A model generated the notes under the pieces. The model worked only from the letters and a program-made list of their open reading frames with translations. It was not told the origin of the DNA and ran no database searches. From NCBI GenBank assembly GCA_003211315.1, contig QCTC01000007.1, positions 1 through 47,629 of the forward strand: a stretch of 47,629 nucleotides of DNA, read 5' to 3'. Source of the stretch: Prochlorococcus sp. AG-670-O17. GTDB taxonomy: Bacteria > Cyanobacteriota > Cyanobacteriia > PCC-6307 > Cyanobiaceae. Numbering within the stretch: position 1 is the first letter of the stretch; each line of letters begins with the position of its first letter. Made by a program: the position numbers and the translations under genes. Below, in pieces: positions 8,345 through 16,290 of this stretch.

Positions 8345-9373
8345 ATGAAAATTGGAATTAACGGCTTTGGAAGAATTGGTAGATTAGTTTTAAGAATTTT
8401 ATGGGAAAGAAAAGATATAGAAATAACTCATATAAATGAATTAAGTGGGGATTCTTTAACTGCATCTCATCTACTAGAGTTTGATTCTATTCATGGTAGA
8501 TGGAATAAAAATATAACTTCGAACGACAACGAAATAATAATTGAAGATAAAAAAATTTCCTTTACATCAACAAAGAACTATCTTGATGTTCCATGGGATA
8601 AATCTTCGGTTGATCTTGTTTTGGAATGTACAGGTAAAAACAAAGCTCCTAAAGAATTAAATCCATATTTTGATTCTCTTGGAATAAAAAAAGTAATAGT
8701 TGCCTGTCCTGTAAAAGGAATTGTGGGAGGGGAACAAGCACTTAATATTGTTTATGGAATTAATCAAGCACTTTATAAACCTGAAAAACATAAATTAATT
8801 ACAGCAGCATCCTGTACTACAAATTGCTTGGCTCCCATCGTAAAAGTTGTTAATGAAAATTTCTCAATTAAACATGGAGTTATTACAACTATTCATGACG
8901 TTACAAATACACAAGTTCCAGTAGATTTTTACAAGAGTGACTTAAGAAGAGCAAGAGGATGCATGCAAAGCTTGATACCAACTACAACTGGATCAGCTAA
9001 AGCGATTGCTGAAATTTTCCCTGAATTAGAAGGAAAACTAAATGGTCAGGCAGTAAGGGTTCCACTTCTAAATGCCTCATTAACCGATGCAGTTTTTGAA
9101 TTAAATAAGGAAGTAACTGAAGAGCAAGTTAATAATGAATTTAAAAAAGCATCTGAAACATATTTAAAAGGTATTCTTGGATACGAGGAAAGACCTTTAG
9201 TATCCGCTGATTACTTAAATGACTGTAGAAGTTCAATAATTGATGGACTTTCAACGATGGTTGTAAATTCAAATTTATTAAAGGTTTATGCTTGGTATGA
9301 CAATGAGTGGGGTTATAGTTGCAGGCTTGCAGATCTAACTTCTTATGTAATTGAGAAAGAAAATAAATTTTAG
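8345..9373 (+). CDS. gap1: Arsenic-associated glyceraldehyde-3-phosphate dehydrogenase
   Basis: A 342-aa type I GAPDH. The N-terminal NAD-binding motif is INGFGRIGR, the catalytic cysteine is in ASCTTNC (Cys157), the paired His is in IHDVTNTQ (His184), and the C-terminal YDNEWGYS is intact. Position between arsR and arsJ points to the arsenate version: it joins arsenate to glyceraldehyde 3-phosphate, giving 1-arseno-3-phosphoglycerate for export by ArsJ. It could also serve glycolysis; sequence alone does not separate the roles. arsJ follows 5 nt downstream. Confidence 0.92.
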   Translation: MKIGINGFGRIGRLVLRILWERKDIEITHINELSGDSLTASHLLEFDSIHGRWNKNITSNDNEIIIEDKKISFTSTKNYLDVPWDKSSVDLVLECTGKNKAPKELNPYFDSLGIKKVIVACPVKGIVGGEQALNIVYGINQALYKPEKHKLITAASCTTNCLAPIVKVVNENFSIKHGVITTIHDVTNTQVPVDFYKSDLRRARGCMQSLIPTTTGSAKAIAEIFPELEGKLNGQAVRVPLLNASLTDAVFELNKEVTEEQVNNEFKKASETYLKGILGYEERPLVSADYLNDCRSSIIDGLSTMVVNSNLLKVYAWYDNEWGYSCRLADLTSYVIEKENKF

Positions 9374-9378
9374 TTTTT

Positions 9379-10635
9379 ATGAAGTTATCTAGTCTTCAAC
9401 AATATAGTGTCGTTACCGCAAACTATTGGGCATTTACTCTTACTGACGGTGCATTGAGAATACTAGTTGTTGGACATTTTCATGAACTTGGTTATTCAAC
9501 TCTGCAAATTGCTTTACTTTTTCTTTTCTATGAATTTTTTGGAATAATTACAAATCTTTTTGGAGGGTGGATAGGAGCAAGATATGGCTTAAGGCTTACT
9601 TTATGGATAGGAACGATTCTTCAAATTCTTGCTCTTTTCATGCTGATTCCAGTCAAAGAGAATTGGTCAGTAATCTTTAGCGTCTCATACGTTATGTTAG
9701 CCCAAGCGCTTAGTGGGGTAGCAAAAGATTTAAATAAAATGAGTGCAAAAAGTGCAGTTAAATCAATAGTTCCAGATTCAGAAGAGAATAATCAAAATAG
9801 TCAAAAACAATTATTTAAATGGGTTTCAATTTTAACAGGATCTAAAAATGCACTTAAGGGTGTTGGTTTTTTCCTAGGGGGTCTTTTATATAAGCTATTG
9901 GGCTTTAATAATGCAGTTGGAATAATGGGTTTAGGTCTATGCTTCGCATTCTTTTTAACTTTATGTCTTCCAAAAGATTCAGGGAAAATGAAAAGAAAGC
10001 CAATTTTTAAAGATCTTTATTCAAAGTCCCAAGGAATAAATATTCTTTCAAGTGCAAGGTTTTTCTTATTTGGAGCTAGAGATGTCTGGTTTGTAGTAGC
10101 TCTTCCAGTATTTTTAGACATTTCTTTTGGATGGGATTATTTAAAAATAGGACTATTCTTGGGTGGATGGATAATAATCTATGGTTTCTTTCAAGTATTA
10201 GCTCCATTACTTAGAAAAGTATGGGGGAAAAATAATAGCCCAACAAAAACTACCGTTCAATTTTGGGGACTTATCTTGACGGTTATTCCTTTATTTATTG
10301 CTGGAGCTTTAAACGGTGATAAATCATTAGGTCCTGTAATTGTTATTGGATTAATAATATTCGGCTTTATTTTTGCAATGAATTCAACTACTCATTCGTA
10401 CTTGATTTTGGCTTATTCAGATAATGAGAAAGTAAGTTTAAATGTTGGTTATTACTATATGGCTAATGCAGCGGGAAGATTATTTGGAACCTTACTCTCT
10501 GGCTTATTATTTATGCTAGGTAAAAATGCCACTATAGGTATGCAGTATTGTTTATATACTTCATCTATTTTGATTTTTATTGCTTGGCTTACTAGTTCTA
10601 AATTACCTACCTATTCTTCCAACAGCCTCAATTGA
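9379..10635 (+). CDS. arsJ: Organoarsenical efflux MFS transporter ArsJ
   Basis: A 418-aa major facilitator with about 11-12 hydrophobic segments. The N-terminal YWAFTLTDGALRILVVGHFH and the linked pattern GVAKDLNKMSAKSAVK are characteristic of ArsJ as I recall it. It is paired with a GAPDH gene under an ArsR repressor, the standard context. It should export 1-arseno-3-phosphoglycerate, which hydrolyses to arsenate outside the cell. Its last 33 nt overlap the 3' end of convergent pstS. Confidence 0.88.
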   Translation: MKLSSLQQYSVVTANYWAFTLTDGALRILVVGHFHELGYSTLQIALLFLFYEFFGIITNLFGGWIGARYGLRLTLWIGTILQILALFMLIPVKENWSVIFSVSYVMLAQALSGVAKDLNKMSAKSAVKSIVPDSEENNQNSQKQLFKWVSILTGSKNALKGVGFFLGGLLYKLLGFNNAVGIMGLGLCFAFFLTLCLPKDSGKMKRKPIFKDLYSKSQGINILSSARFFLFGARDVWFVVALPVFLDISFGWDYLKIGLFLGGWIIIYGFFQVLAPLLRKVWGKNNSPTKTTVQFWGLILTVIPLFIAGALNGDKSLGPVIVIGLIIFGFIFAMNSTTHSYLILAYSDNEKVSLNVGYYYMANAAGRLFGTLLSGLLFMLGKNATIGMQYCLYTSSILIFIAWLTSSKLPTYSSNSLN

Positions 10636-11568
10636 TTTTTTTAGAATTACCCCTTTCAAAGGAACGAAACCAAGGTCTGGAGCTTTGGATTGATATTCAT
10701 CACTGAGTAATTTATAGAATGTATCTTGAATTGCCTTAGTATTCCTCCCATTACCTTTTTCATAAGCAAGTATCCAAGTTAAAGTTGCTATTGGATAAGC
10801 TCCTTTAGCAGTGGGGTTTGGATTTTTACCAGCCAAGTTTTTATCAAGATTTATTCCATTTAAAGCTATTGCACCTGATTCAGTATTTGGAGTAACAAAT
10901 TCACCTGATAAATTCTGAAGTGCAGCAGCCTTAACATTACCTTTAATGTATGACTGGTTTACATAACCAATTGCGCCTGGAGTATTTTGAATAACACCTG
11001 CCACACCTGAATTGCCTTTAGCACCAACACCTGAAGGCCATTTAACAGATTTACCAGTACCTAAACTCCAAGTTTTAGAGAAAGCCTCCATAGAATTTGT
11101 AAAAGCTTTAGTTGTGCCTGAGCCATCAGAACGATGTGCCCAAGTTAACTTACCTGACTTACATCCTAATTCCTTCCAATTTTTTATCATTCCCATTGCT
11201 ACTTGAACAGCCTGCTCTTGAGTTAATTTCAAATCGCAATCATAGTTATATCCAAAAGCAATTGTTCCGCCTACCATCGGTATTTGAACAAGTCCTCTTT
11301 TAACTTTCTCTATATCAGAATCTTTCATAGGATCATCTGATGCACCAAAATTAACAGTTTCATCAATGAATGCCTTGCGTCCTGAACCTGACCCTACTGC
11401 CTGATAATTAACTTTTGTCCCTCCAGATTTTGCATAATCAGAAAACCATCTTGTATAGATTTTTGAAGGGAATGAAGCTCCTGCACCACTTAATCTAACG
11501 GAGGGTGTACCACAAGCTGTTATAGCAAGCAGAGAAGATCCAACGAGAACTTTCTTAAAAATGCTCAT
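10603..11568 (-). CDS. pstS: Phosphate ABC transporter, substrate-binding protein
   Basis: A 321-aa periplasmic phosphate-binding protein, probably a lipoprotein: the signal peptide ends in a lipobox (LLAITAC, Cys19). PstS motifs are GAGASFPSKIYTRWF (about residues 28-42), VGSGSGRKAFID, FGASDDPM, HRSDGSGTTKAF and PGAIGYVNQSY. It is separated from pstCAB by the arsR-gap-arsJ genes and is convergent with arsJ, overlapping it by 33 nt. Upstream (11638-11672) lie two palindromes identical in form to the arsR-gap operator. Confidence 0.96.
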   Translation of the reverse strand: MSIFKKVLVGSSLLAITACGTPSVRLSGAGASFPSKIYTRWFSDYAKSGGTKVNYQAVGSGSGRKAFIDETVNFGASDDPMKDSDIEKVKRGLVQIPMVGGTIAFGYNYDCDLKLTQEQAVQVAMGMIKNWKELGCKSGKLTWAHRSDGSGTTKAFTNSMEAFSKTWSLGTGKSVKWPSGVGAKGNSGVAGVIQNTPGAIGYVNQSYIKGNVKAAALQNLSGEFVTPNTESGAIALNGINLDKNLAGKNPNPTAKGAYPIATLTWILAYEKGNGRNTKAIQDTFYKLLSDEYQSKAPDLGFVPLKGVILKKSIEAVGRIGR

Positions 11569-11637
11569 GAAATAAGTAGGATATATATCTCATTTATATC
11601 ATCCGACTAAGGAAGAAAAACAAAGATTAAGAAATGC

Positions 11638-11672
11638 ATCAAAATATTTTGATATAATCAAGTTTTCTTGAT
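11638..11672. promoter_or_regulatory. Tandem ArsR-type operator boxes upstream of pstS
   Basis: ATCAAAATATTTTGAT (11638-11653, a perfect 16-bp palindrome) and ATCAAGTTTTCTTGAT (11657-11672), 19 bp start to start, lie about 70-104 bp upstream of the pstS ATG. They share the ATCAA-N6-TTGAT form and tandem layout of the arsR-gap sites. The gene on the other side (K+ channel) ends here, so only pstS is placed to be controlled. Confidence 0.7.
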
Positions 11673-11676
11673 ATAT

Positions 11677-12732
11677 CTATTTCAAGAGCTCAACTGAAAC
11701 TACAAGATTTCCTAAAAGACTATTAAGGGTACTTAGTTGTTCCTTACTTCCAAAAGCAATTAATACCTGACCAGGCTGAAGTAAAAAATCACCCCCAGGA
11801 TTAGTTATTAACTTTTCATCTTCTTTTATTGCCAATATTTTAGCTCCACTCTTTTTGCCTATACCAAGTTCTAAAAGAGTTATCTTTTCTGCAGTTTCAA
11901 AAAGGCTAATATCATTACTCAATTCAAATTCTTCAATTTCACATTCACTTCCTGCCAATAAATCTAAGAAGTCAATCGCTATTGGTCGAAGAGCCATTGA
12001 AGCCATAGCTCTTCCTGCTGCTATATAAGGACTAACAACAATACTTGCTCCAGCTAATCTCAATTTACTGGCTGCTTCTTCCGTTCCAGCTCTAGCAATT
12101 ACTCTTATTGAACTTCTTATCCCTTTAGCACTTAAAACAACATATAAATTAGCAGCATCATTAGGCAAAGTAACAACCAAACTTTTACATTTATCTAATC
12201 CAGCTAACTTTAAAGTTTCATCAAGTGTTGCATCGGCACAAAGTACTTCTAAGCCATTATCTTCAGCAATCTTTTTTCTATCTTCATCGCTCTCTACAAC
12301 TATTATTGGAATATTTTGTGTTTTTATTTGATTAGATATTTCCTGACCTACCCTCCCATATCCGCACAAAATTACATGATTTTCCATTTTTCTTAAAAGT
12401 CTTTTAAAGCGTAATTCATTTACTCTTTGAAAATAGCCGGATTCAAATAATCTAACAGCTTTTTGAAAGGTAAATTGAATAAAAATTAATCCACCAACGA
12501 TTATTAGAACAGTGATGATTCTTCCTTCGGGACTTAAAGTTTGAACTTCTCCAAAACCAATTGTGGTTATTGTGATTAGAACCATCCATAAGCAATCACC
12601 CCAATCCCATCCCTCTGTAATTCGATACCCAATAGCACCTAAAAAAAACAGAAAGAATAAAGAATAAATTAGACCAAACCAAGGCCTTAAGTAGTCTTTA
12701 ATAAAATAGAACTCAAATAATCTAAGCTTCAT
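11677..12732 (-). CDS. Two-TM potassium channel with RCK (TrkA-N/TrkA-C) domain
   Basis: A 351-aa protein. TM1 (about 20-37), a pore loop with the K+ filter TTIGFG (56-61) and TM2 (about 70-88) are followed by an RCK domain opening with VILCGYGRVGQ (about 115), a NAD-binding Rossmann motif, and a TrkA-C-like end (LLQPGQVLIAFGS). The architecture matches MthK/Kch-type ligand-gated channels. It lies upstream of pstS on the same strand; the pstS operators lie just past its stop. Start ATG is followed at once by the conserved N-terminus. Confidence 0.9.
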   Translation of the reverse strand: MKLRLFEFYFIKDYLRPWFGLIYSLFFLFFLGAIGYRITEGWDWGDCLWMVLITITTIGFGEVQTLSPEGRIITVLIIVGGLIFIQFTFQKAVRLFESGYFQRVNELRFKRLLRKMENHVILCGYGRVGQEISNQIKTQNIPIIVVESDEDRKKIAEDNGLEVLCADATLDETLKLAGLDKCKSLVVTLPNDAANLYVVLSAKGIRSSIRVIARAGTEEAASKLRLAGASIVVSPYIAAGRAMASMALRPIAIDFLDLLAGSECEIEEFELSNDISLFETAEKITLLELGIGKKSGAKILAIKEDEKLITNPGGDFLLQPGQVLIAFGSKEQLSTLNSLLGNLVVSVELLK

Positions 12733-12781
12733 ATCTCTTATTATCGTTAACTATTCAAAAATTTCAAAATATTTTTCTATT

Positions 12782-12895
12782 ATGTATCTAAAAGAATTTA
12801 TTAATTTTGTGAAATACATATTTAGTCGGATATTAATATTTATTTTTGTCGCTTTATGCATTAAACAAATGCTTTCTGTTTCAGGTGTAATTTAA
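12782..12895 (+). CDS. Possible small membrane peptide (37 aa)
   Basis: ATG to TAA, starting MYLKEFINFVKYIFSRILIF, with one hydrophobic helix after a short amphipathic lead. It lies in the gap between the K+ channel gene and the next minus-strand ORF. No SD and no family are recognised. The hydrophobic content may partly reflect AT-rich sequence. Confidence 0.35.
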   Translation: MYLKEFINFVKYIFSRILIFIFVALCIKQMLSVSGVI

Positions 12896-12913
12896 ATCTC
12901 TCAAAACAACTTT

Positions 12914-13045
12914 TTATTGTTTTACTTTTACTGACTCAATTAAAAAATCAGAAGCTGATCTCAACCAATCGGCTACAGTCAAACGTAGATCAGGTTGTGA
13001 ATATACTAATGCGACAATAATCGCAACTAAAATTATTTTCACCAT
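12914..13045 (-). CDS. Small membrane-associated protein (43 aa)
   Basis: ATG to TAA, 43 aa. An N-terminal hydrophobic helix (MVKIILVAIIVALVYS) is followed by an amphipathic region containing LTVADWLRSASDFLIESV. Composition is strongly protein-like and the ORF fills a gap between the K+ channel and DUF1499 genes on the same strand. No named family is recognised. Confidence 0.55.
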   Translation of the reverse strand: MVKIILVAIIVALVYSQPDLRLTVADWLRSASDFLIESVKVKQ

Positions 13046-13130
13046 GGCTGTTCAAATATTCTTTCGAATTAAAGCACATCTATAAAGTAAAAAGAACCTT
13101 AACTAAATAAAAATCAGACTAATTACCTAA

Positions 13131-13484
13131 TTAAAATTTCTCTAATTGATTAAATAAATATTCTACTCTTCTTAAATTAACACCTAAGTCTGATTGACCT
13201 AATCTTGCCGCTGATCTTATTTGAATTATCCCTTGGGACCTATCAACATAACTCCTTGCATCGAGTTTCAAAATCTCAAGATCATCTGGAAATCTGAATA
13301 TGGCACTTCTGCAAACACCTCTCCAGTAATTTTTACCACTTTCTAGGACTTCAGTTCTAGGTAAACCCTCAGCTAAGGAAACGAGTTGAGTAAATTTTTG
13401 ATCAACATTTATTAGTTTCTTTTCCACTAAAACACTATTTAATGGGTTTGTTATAGGAGCAAGGCCTTGTGCTGTAAAAGTCAT
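13131..13484 (-). CDS. DUF1499-family protein
   Basis: A 117-aa soluble protein. The C-terminal half has the DUF1499 pattern: CRSAIFRFPDDLEIL, then IIQIRSAARLGQSDLGVNLRRVE. It is short for the family but has no obvious internal loss. Function is unknown; members occur widely in cyanobacteria and plastids. It is a single gene with 86-118 nt gaps on either side. Confidence 0.8.
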   Translation of the reverse strand: MTFTAQGLAPITNPLNSVLVEKKLINVDQKFTQLVSLAEGLPRTEVLESGKNYWRGVCRSAIFRFPDDLEILKLDARSYVDRSQGIIQIRSAARLGQSDLGVNLRRVEYLFNQLEKF

Positions 13485-13601
13485 CTTATTAAAAACTATC
13501 CCAATGTTCTAACTGATTTTTTATGCAAAGTGAGAGCAAAAAGAAAACTAATTTTCTTTAACCAATTGATCTTTCTGAAACAAATTATTATTTAAAATTT
13601 T

Positions 13602-13739
13602 TTAAAACTTTAGGTTTTTTATAATCTTTTTTGATAAGGAGGGTTGTCTACTCTGATTAGTTTTCAAATTTCTTATCCAAAACACAACTCCAATTAACAA
13701 AAAAAGTTCAATAATTATTCCTAAACCAACCGCATTCAT
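13602..13739 (-). CDS. Small single-span membrane protein (45 aa)
   Basis: ATG to TAA. MNAVGLGIIIELFLLIGVVF forms one transmembrane helix, followed by a basic tail (WIRNLKTN, SKKIIKNLKF), so the C-terminus is probably cytoplasmic. AAAGGAGAAAAAATAATA before the ATG gives a reasonable SD. The start is 2 nt after the stop of the 29-aa ORF upstream, so it is the last gene of a three-gene run. Family unknown. Confidence 0.6.
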   Translation of the reverse strand: MNAVGLGIIIELFLLIGVVFWIRNLKTNQSRQPSLSKKIIKNLKF

Positions 13740-13741
13740 TA

Positions 13742-13831
13742 TTATTTTTTCTCCTTTTTCTTTTTAGATCCCTCAATATAAGGAACAAGAATATTTAATA
13801 ACCACTTTTTAAAAGAATTAATTGGATTCAT
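13742..13831 (-). CDS. Very small basic peptide (29 aa)
   Basis: ATG to TAA: a helix (MNPINSFKKWLLNILVPYIE) followed by a lysine-rich tail. It sits 3 nt after the stop of the 127-aa ORF and 2 nt before the 45-aa ORF; this spacing is the main reason to accept it. It may act as a small membrane-surface peptide or simply as a coupling ORF. Confidence 0.5.
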   Translation of the reverse strand: MNPINSFKKWLLNILVPYIEGSKKKKEKK

Positions 13832-13834
13832 TAT

Positions 13835-14218
13835 TTACTTATCCTTTCTCCACAAGCTTCTTCCTTTAATAAGATCTTCAATGTTAGGCCAGGCTGCTAT
13901 TAATTCCTTAAGGGCTTTTCTATTTGGAGTATAAAAAATACATGAGAATGCACTAATTAAATAAATAATGAACCAGACTTTATTTTCTGAATAAGCTAAA
14001 AAGAATGAGAAGATAAAACTTCCAACAAAGAAAAAGAAAAATAATCTATTTATTACTTCAAGAGGCGTTCTTTTAAGTCTGTAAAATCTTTTGTTTTTAT
14101 TATTGATATCAGAATTAGCTTCAAACTTATTTTCATATGAATTAATTATTTCCTCCTCAAGAATCTCCTCATAATCTAGTTTTCCAGTTGGATTAGAATT
14201 ATTTGACTTACTACTCAT
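13835..14218 (-). CDS. Hypothetical two-TM protein (127 aa)
   Basis: The N-terminal half is polar and acidic (about 1-50). It is followed by two hydrophobic segments (about 58-76 and 81-97) and a soluble tail that includes the short segment TPNRKALKELIAAWPNIEDL. No family is recognised. It begins a tight three-gene operon with the 29- and 45-aa ORFs at 3- and 2-nt spacing. Confidence 0.65.
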   Translation of the reverse strand: MSSKSNNSNPTGKLDYEEILEEEIINSYENKFEANSDINNKNKRFYRLKRTPLEVINRLFFFFFVGSFIFSFFLAYSENKVWFIIYLISAFSCIFYTPNRKALKELIAAWPNIEDLIKGRSLWRKDK

Positions 14219-14343
14219 GTACTTTTTATCAACTATAAAAATTCTCTAAATATTATAGATCTTAGTCAGAAAAAATTTAAGTCAAAATTTTACATGCTTC
14301 AAATTAGACAAAAAGGTCATGTTTTTGAAAATACTCAAAAATG

Positions 14344-14363
14344 GTTTTATTTATAAATAAAAC
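14344..14363. repeat. 20-bp perfect palindrome
   Basis: GTTTTATTTATAAATAAAAC reads the same on both strands. It lies in the 284-bp gap between divergent genes (13835-14218 minus, 14503-14814 plus). It could bind a dimeric regulator or form a cruciform or stem, but AT-rich sequence makes chance palindromes more likely. The rest of the gap (14219-14502) shows no other gene. Confidence 0.35.
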
Positions 14364-14502
14364 ATTACTTAAAATATTCTTTTTGATTTTTTCAATCCTT
14401 AGGATCATAGATAAGACTGGATTCTTTTAGATTTTTAGCAATCAAATAATTGAAAGGCAATACTGTATTATCAAGTTAAAATATTAAAAAATCTCAAGTT
14501 AC

Positions 14503-14814
14503 ATGCAAAGATATTTAATTTCTTATGAATTTGCAGACGGTGAAGATCAAGAAGAAGGAGGAGAAATGCTTATTAATTGGTATGAATCGGGAGGGCCTCA
14601 AAATAGACCTGAGAACTACGAAGTTCATTCATGGATTTTTATGATACAAAATGGCATTGGTCATTCCGTTGTTAGTGCAGATTCTTTAGAAACAATTTGG
14701 AAACAATGGCACCCATGGAGAAGACTTATGGATATTAATATTCAACCTTGTTTAGATCTTGATGAAACTGTGTCTTTATTTAAGAAGGAAAAAATGAATA
14801 CTCGCATTGATTAA
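14503..14814 (+). CDS. Hypothetical protein, possibly DUF3303-like
   Basis: A 103-aa soluble protein, rich in Trp (six) and acidic residues. The opening MQRYLISYEFADGEDQEEG and the middle HSWIFMIQNGIGHSVVSADS recall the small ferredoxin-like-fold DUF3303 proteins, but the match is from memory. No membrane segment is seen. It is a monocistronic gene with 96 bp before the next ORF. Confidence 0.6.
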   Translation: MQRYLISYEFADGEDQEEGGEMLINWYESGGPQNRPENYEVHSWIFMIQNGIGHSVVSADSLETIWKQWHPWRRLMDINIQPCLDLDETVSLFKKEKMNTRID

Positions 14815-14910
14815 AAAAGCATTTAGAAGTTTTTTCTAAATTTTCTTTTAGTAGCCATCAATACTTCAGACATATCTAACTGCGTTAAAAAAGGTTAGAA
14901 AAAATTTTCC

Positions 14911-15105
14911 ATGATGTTTGATTCTTATCACATTTATTTTAAAGGAGAAATTCTTTTTAAAAACCTTAGTAAGGACGAGTTTGAATTCGTTTGGGGCAAA
15001 CTCTATACTTCCTACATTAATGCCTTAAATGAGGAACTTACATTTGAGATAATTAGTGAAAAGAGTGTCAAAGAGTCAGCTTATAATTTAGAACCATCCT
15101 ATTGA
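14911..15105 (+). CDS. Hypothetical small protein (64 aa)
   Basis: A soluble, aromatic-rich 64-aa protein (MMFDSYHIYFKGEILFKNLS, then FVWGKLYTSYINAL). Two adjacent ATGs exist (14911 and 14914). No family is recognised; it resembles the many short conserved proteins of picocyanobacteria. It is convergent with the next ORF, with a 14-nt gap. Confidence 0.55.
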   Translation: MMFDSYHIYFKGEILFKNLSKDEFEFVWGKLYTSYINALNEELTFEIISEKSVKESAYNLEPSY

Positions 15106-15119
15106 TCTAACTAATTACT

Positions 15120-15362
15120 TCAGGAATAAAAGATAAAAAGTTTTTTATCCTCAATTTCACAATATTCTTTCTCTTCCTTACTGATATCAAGACTTATATT
15201 TTTTGCCTCTTTTTCAACATTCATGCTATAAGTCTTGAGAATTTCATTTCCCTTGAAAAGAGCAGCTATACCAATATCCGTTATGTACCAAACAAAATGA
15301 ACTGTCTCACCAATTGGTTCATCTTTTAAAGAGTCAAGTAGAAAACCATGAGTAGAGTTCAT
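15120..15362 (-). CDS. Hypothetical small protein (80 aa)
   Basis: A soluble 80-aa protein starting MNSTHGFLLDSLKDEPIGET, with an aromatic centre (HFVWYITDIG) and acidic C-terminus. It lies 14 nt downstream of the 78-aa Cys-containing membrane ORF on the same strand, so the two are probably co-transcribed. Family not recognised. Confidence 0.55.
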   Translation of the reverse strand: MNSTHGFLLDSLKDEPIGETVHFVWYITDIGIAALFKGNEILKTYSMNVEKEAKNISLDISKEEKEYCEIEDKKLFIFYS

Positions 15363-15376
15363 TTAATTAAACTAAT

Positions 15377-15613
15377 TCAATTACCACCGTTGCAGTATCT
15401 AACTGCCTCTGCATTAGAACTACCATTTTCTACAATTTCAGTTACACAACTATTAAATACTTTAGATTCTTTTTTTATAGAGCAAAATCCAAAAGCAATT
15501 GCCGCTAAAGCTACTGCAGATACGAAACTAGAACCAAGTTGAATAAATCCATAAGCAAACATGATTTTTTTCTTTCCACCGCATTTCTTAGAATCTGTTT
15601 TTTCTTCTGACAT
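15377..15613 (-). CDS. Small membrane protein with conserved-looking cysteines (78 aa)
   Basis: A basic, polar N-terminus (MSEEKTDSKKCGGKKK) is followed by a hydrophobic segment (about 19-47). The outer tail carries three Cys (FGFCSI, NSCVTE, RYCNGGN). The spacing suggests disulfides in the periplasm. No family is named. It is probably the first gene of a two-gene run with the 80-aa ORF. Confidence 0.6.
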   Translation of the reverse strand: MSEEKTDSKKCGGKKKIMFAYGFIQLGSSFVSAVALAAIAFGFCSIKKESKVFNSCVTEIVENGSSNAEAVRYCNGGN

Positions 15614-16149
15614 TTTTTAATTTTTGAACAGAATTCAATCTATTCGATTGATTTTCAATGTGAGAAATTTAAATCAGAGAGAAAACCGAATTAACATATT
15701 TTTTTTGCAAATTTATAAAGAGTATTTGTAAAAAAATTAAAAGTTGTAAAATTTTCCTTTAATAAAATTTTCATTTTGAAACATGTTGCAAATAAAAAAA
15801 GTATTTGATTTACTACAAAAAAATTTTATTTATAAAAATATCTTTTTCATAGAAAAGGAATGATCCCATTGTTGTTTCAGTAAGTTTTATTGATTATTAA
15901 ACTACATTTAATATTTTATTGATGCAGTATTAATACTCAGAAAATAAGCCAACAAACCCTGTTTTTATCTTGATCCCCGTGAGTTATCCACTTTTTAACC
16001 ATTTTTCAACAGGTTTTTCCACAAGTTGTAGATTTAATTCACTTTTCTATGTGCGAAATAAAATATAAGGTTTTTTTTGTAAAAAATGTCACGCGGAATT
16101 TTTTTGGGAACGATAAGATCAAAATTGGTTTAATAGATTTACAAATTCA
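15614..16149 (+). other. 536-bp non-coding stretch
   Basis: Very AT-rich, with many A and T runs and no ORF that I would support. The only distinctive part is the cluster of DnaA-box-like 9-mers at 15984-16023. The last bases may hold the promoter of the 46-aa ORF at 16150. Confidence 0.6.
15984..16023 (+). promoter_or_regulatory. Cluster of DnaA-box-like 9-mers
   Basis: TTATCCACT (15984-15992), TTTTCAACA (16003-16011) and TTTTCCACA (16015-16023) lie in the same orientation. TTTTCCACA is the cyanobacterial DnaA-box form and the other two are one or two bases off. No dnaA, dnaN or other origin gene is in the window, so a secondary DnaA-binding site is more likely than oriC. Confidence 0.45.
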
Positions 16150-16290
16150 ATGATTGAAAAAATAATTAAAAAACAATCATCTGAGATGCAAAAAGATTTT
16201 AAAAAATCAAATCTTGATATTCTTACTGAAGAAAATGATCGCTTATTAAAAAGTCTTAAAAGGCCAAGCGGTTCTTATAGAGCTGCTTAA
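16150..16290 (+). CDS. Small charged protein, paralogue of the ORF at 21231 (46 aa)
   Basis: ATG to TAA, starting MIEKIIKKQSSEMQKDF. The core LDILTEENDRLLKSLKR aligns with LENLKTENERIVNSLKE of the 53-aa ORF at 21231, suggesting a small paralogous family with one helix. There is no membrane segment or SD. Function unknown. Confidence 0.6.
   Translation: MIEKIIKKQSSEMQKDFKKSNLDILTEENDRLLKSLKRPSGSYRAA

Noticed and set aside
11012-11303. Two plus-strand ORFs of 64 and 63 aa inside pstS
   Set aside because: They are antisense reading frames of a well-defined PstS with all motifs intact.
14292-14354. 20-aa plus-strand ORF (MLQIRQKGHVF...)
   Set aside because: Too short, no SD, and overlaps the palindrome at 14344; no coding support.
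15782-15865. About 26-codon ORF in the AT-rich gap
   Set aside because: Composition follows the A/T-run background and there is no SD or neighbour coupling.
15984-16023. Chromosome origin (oriC) call for the DnaA-box-like cluster
   Set aside because: Only three boxes, no dnaA or dnaN nearby and no skew measurement possible; kept only as a DnaA-box-like cluster.
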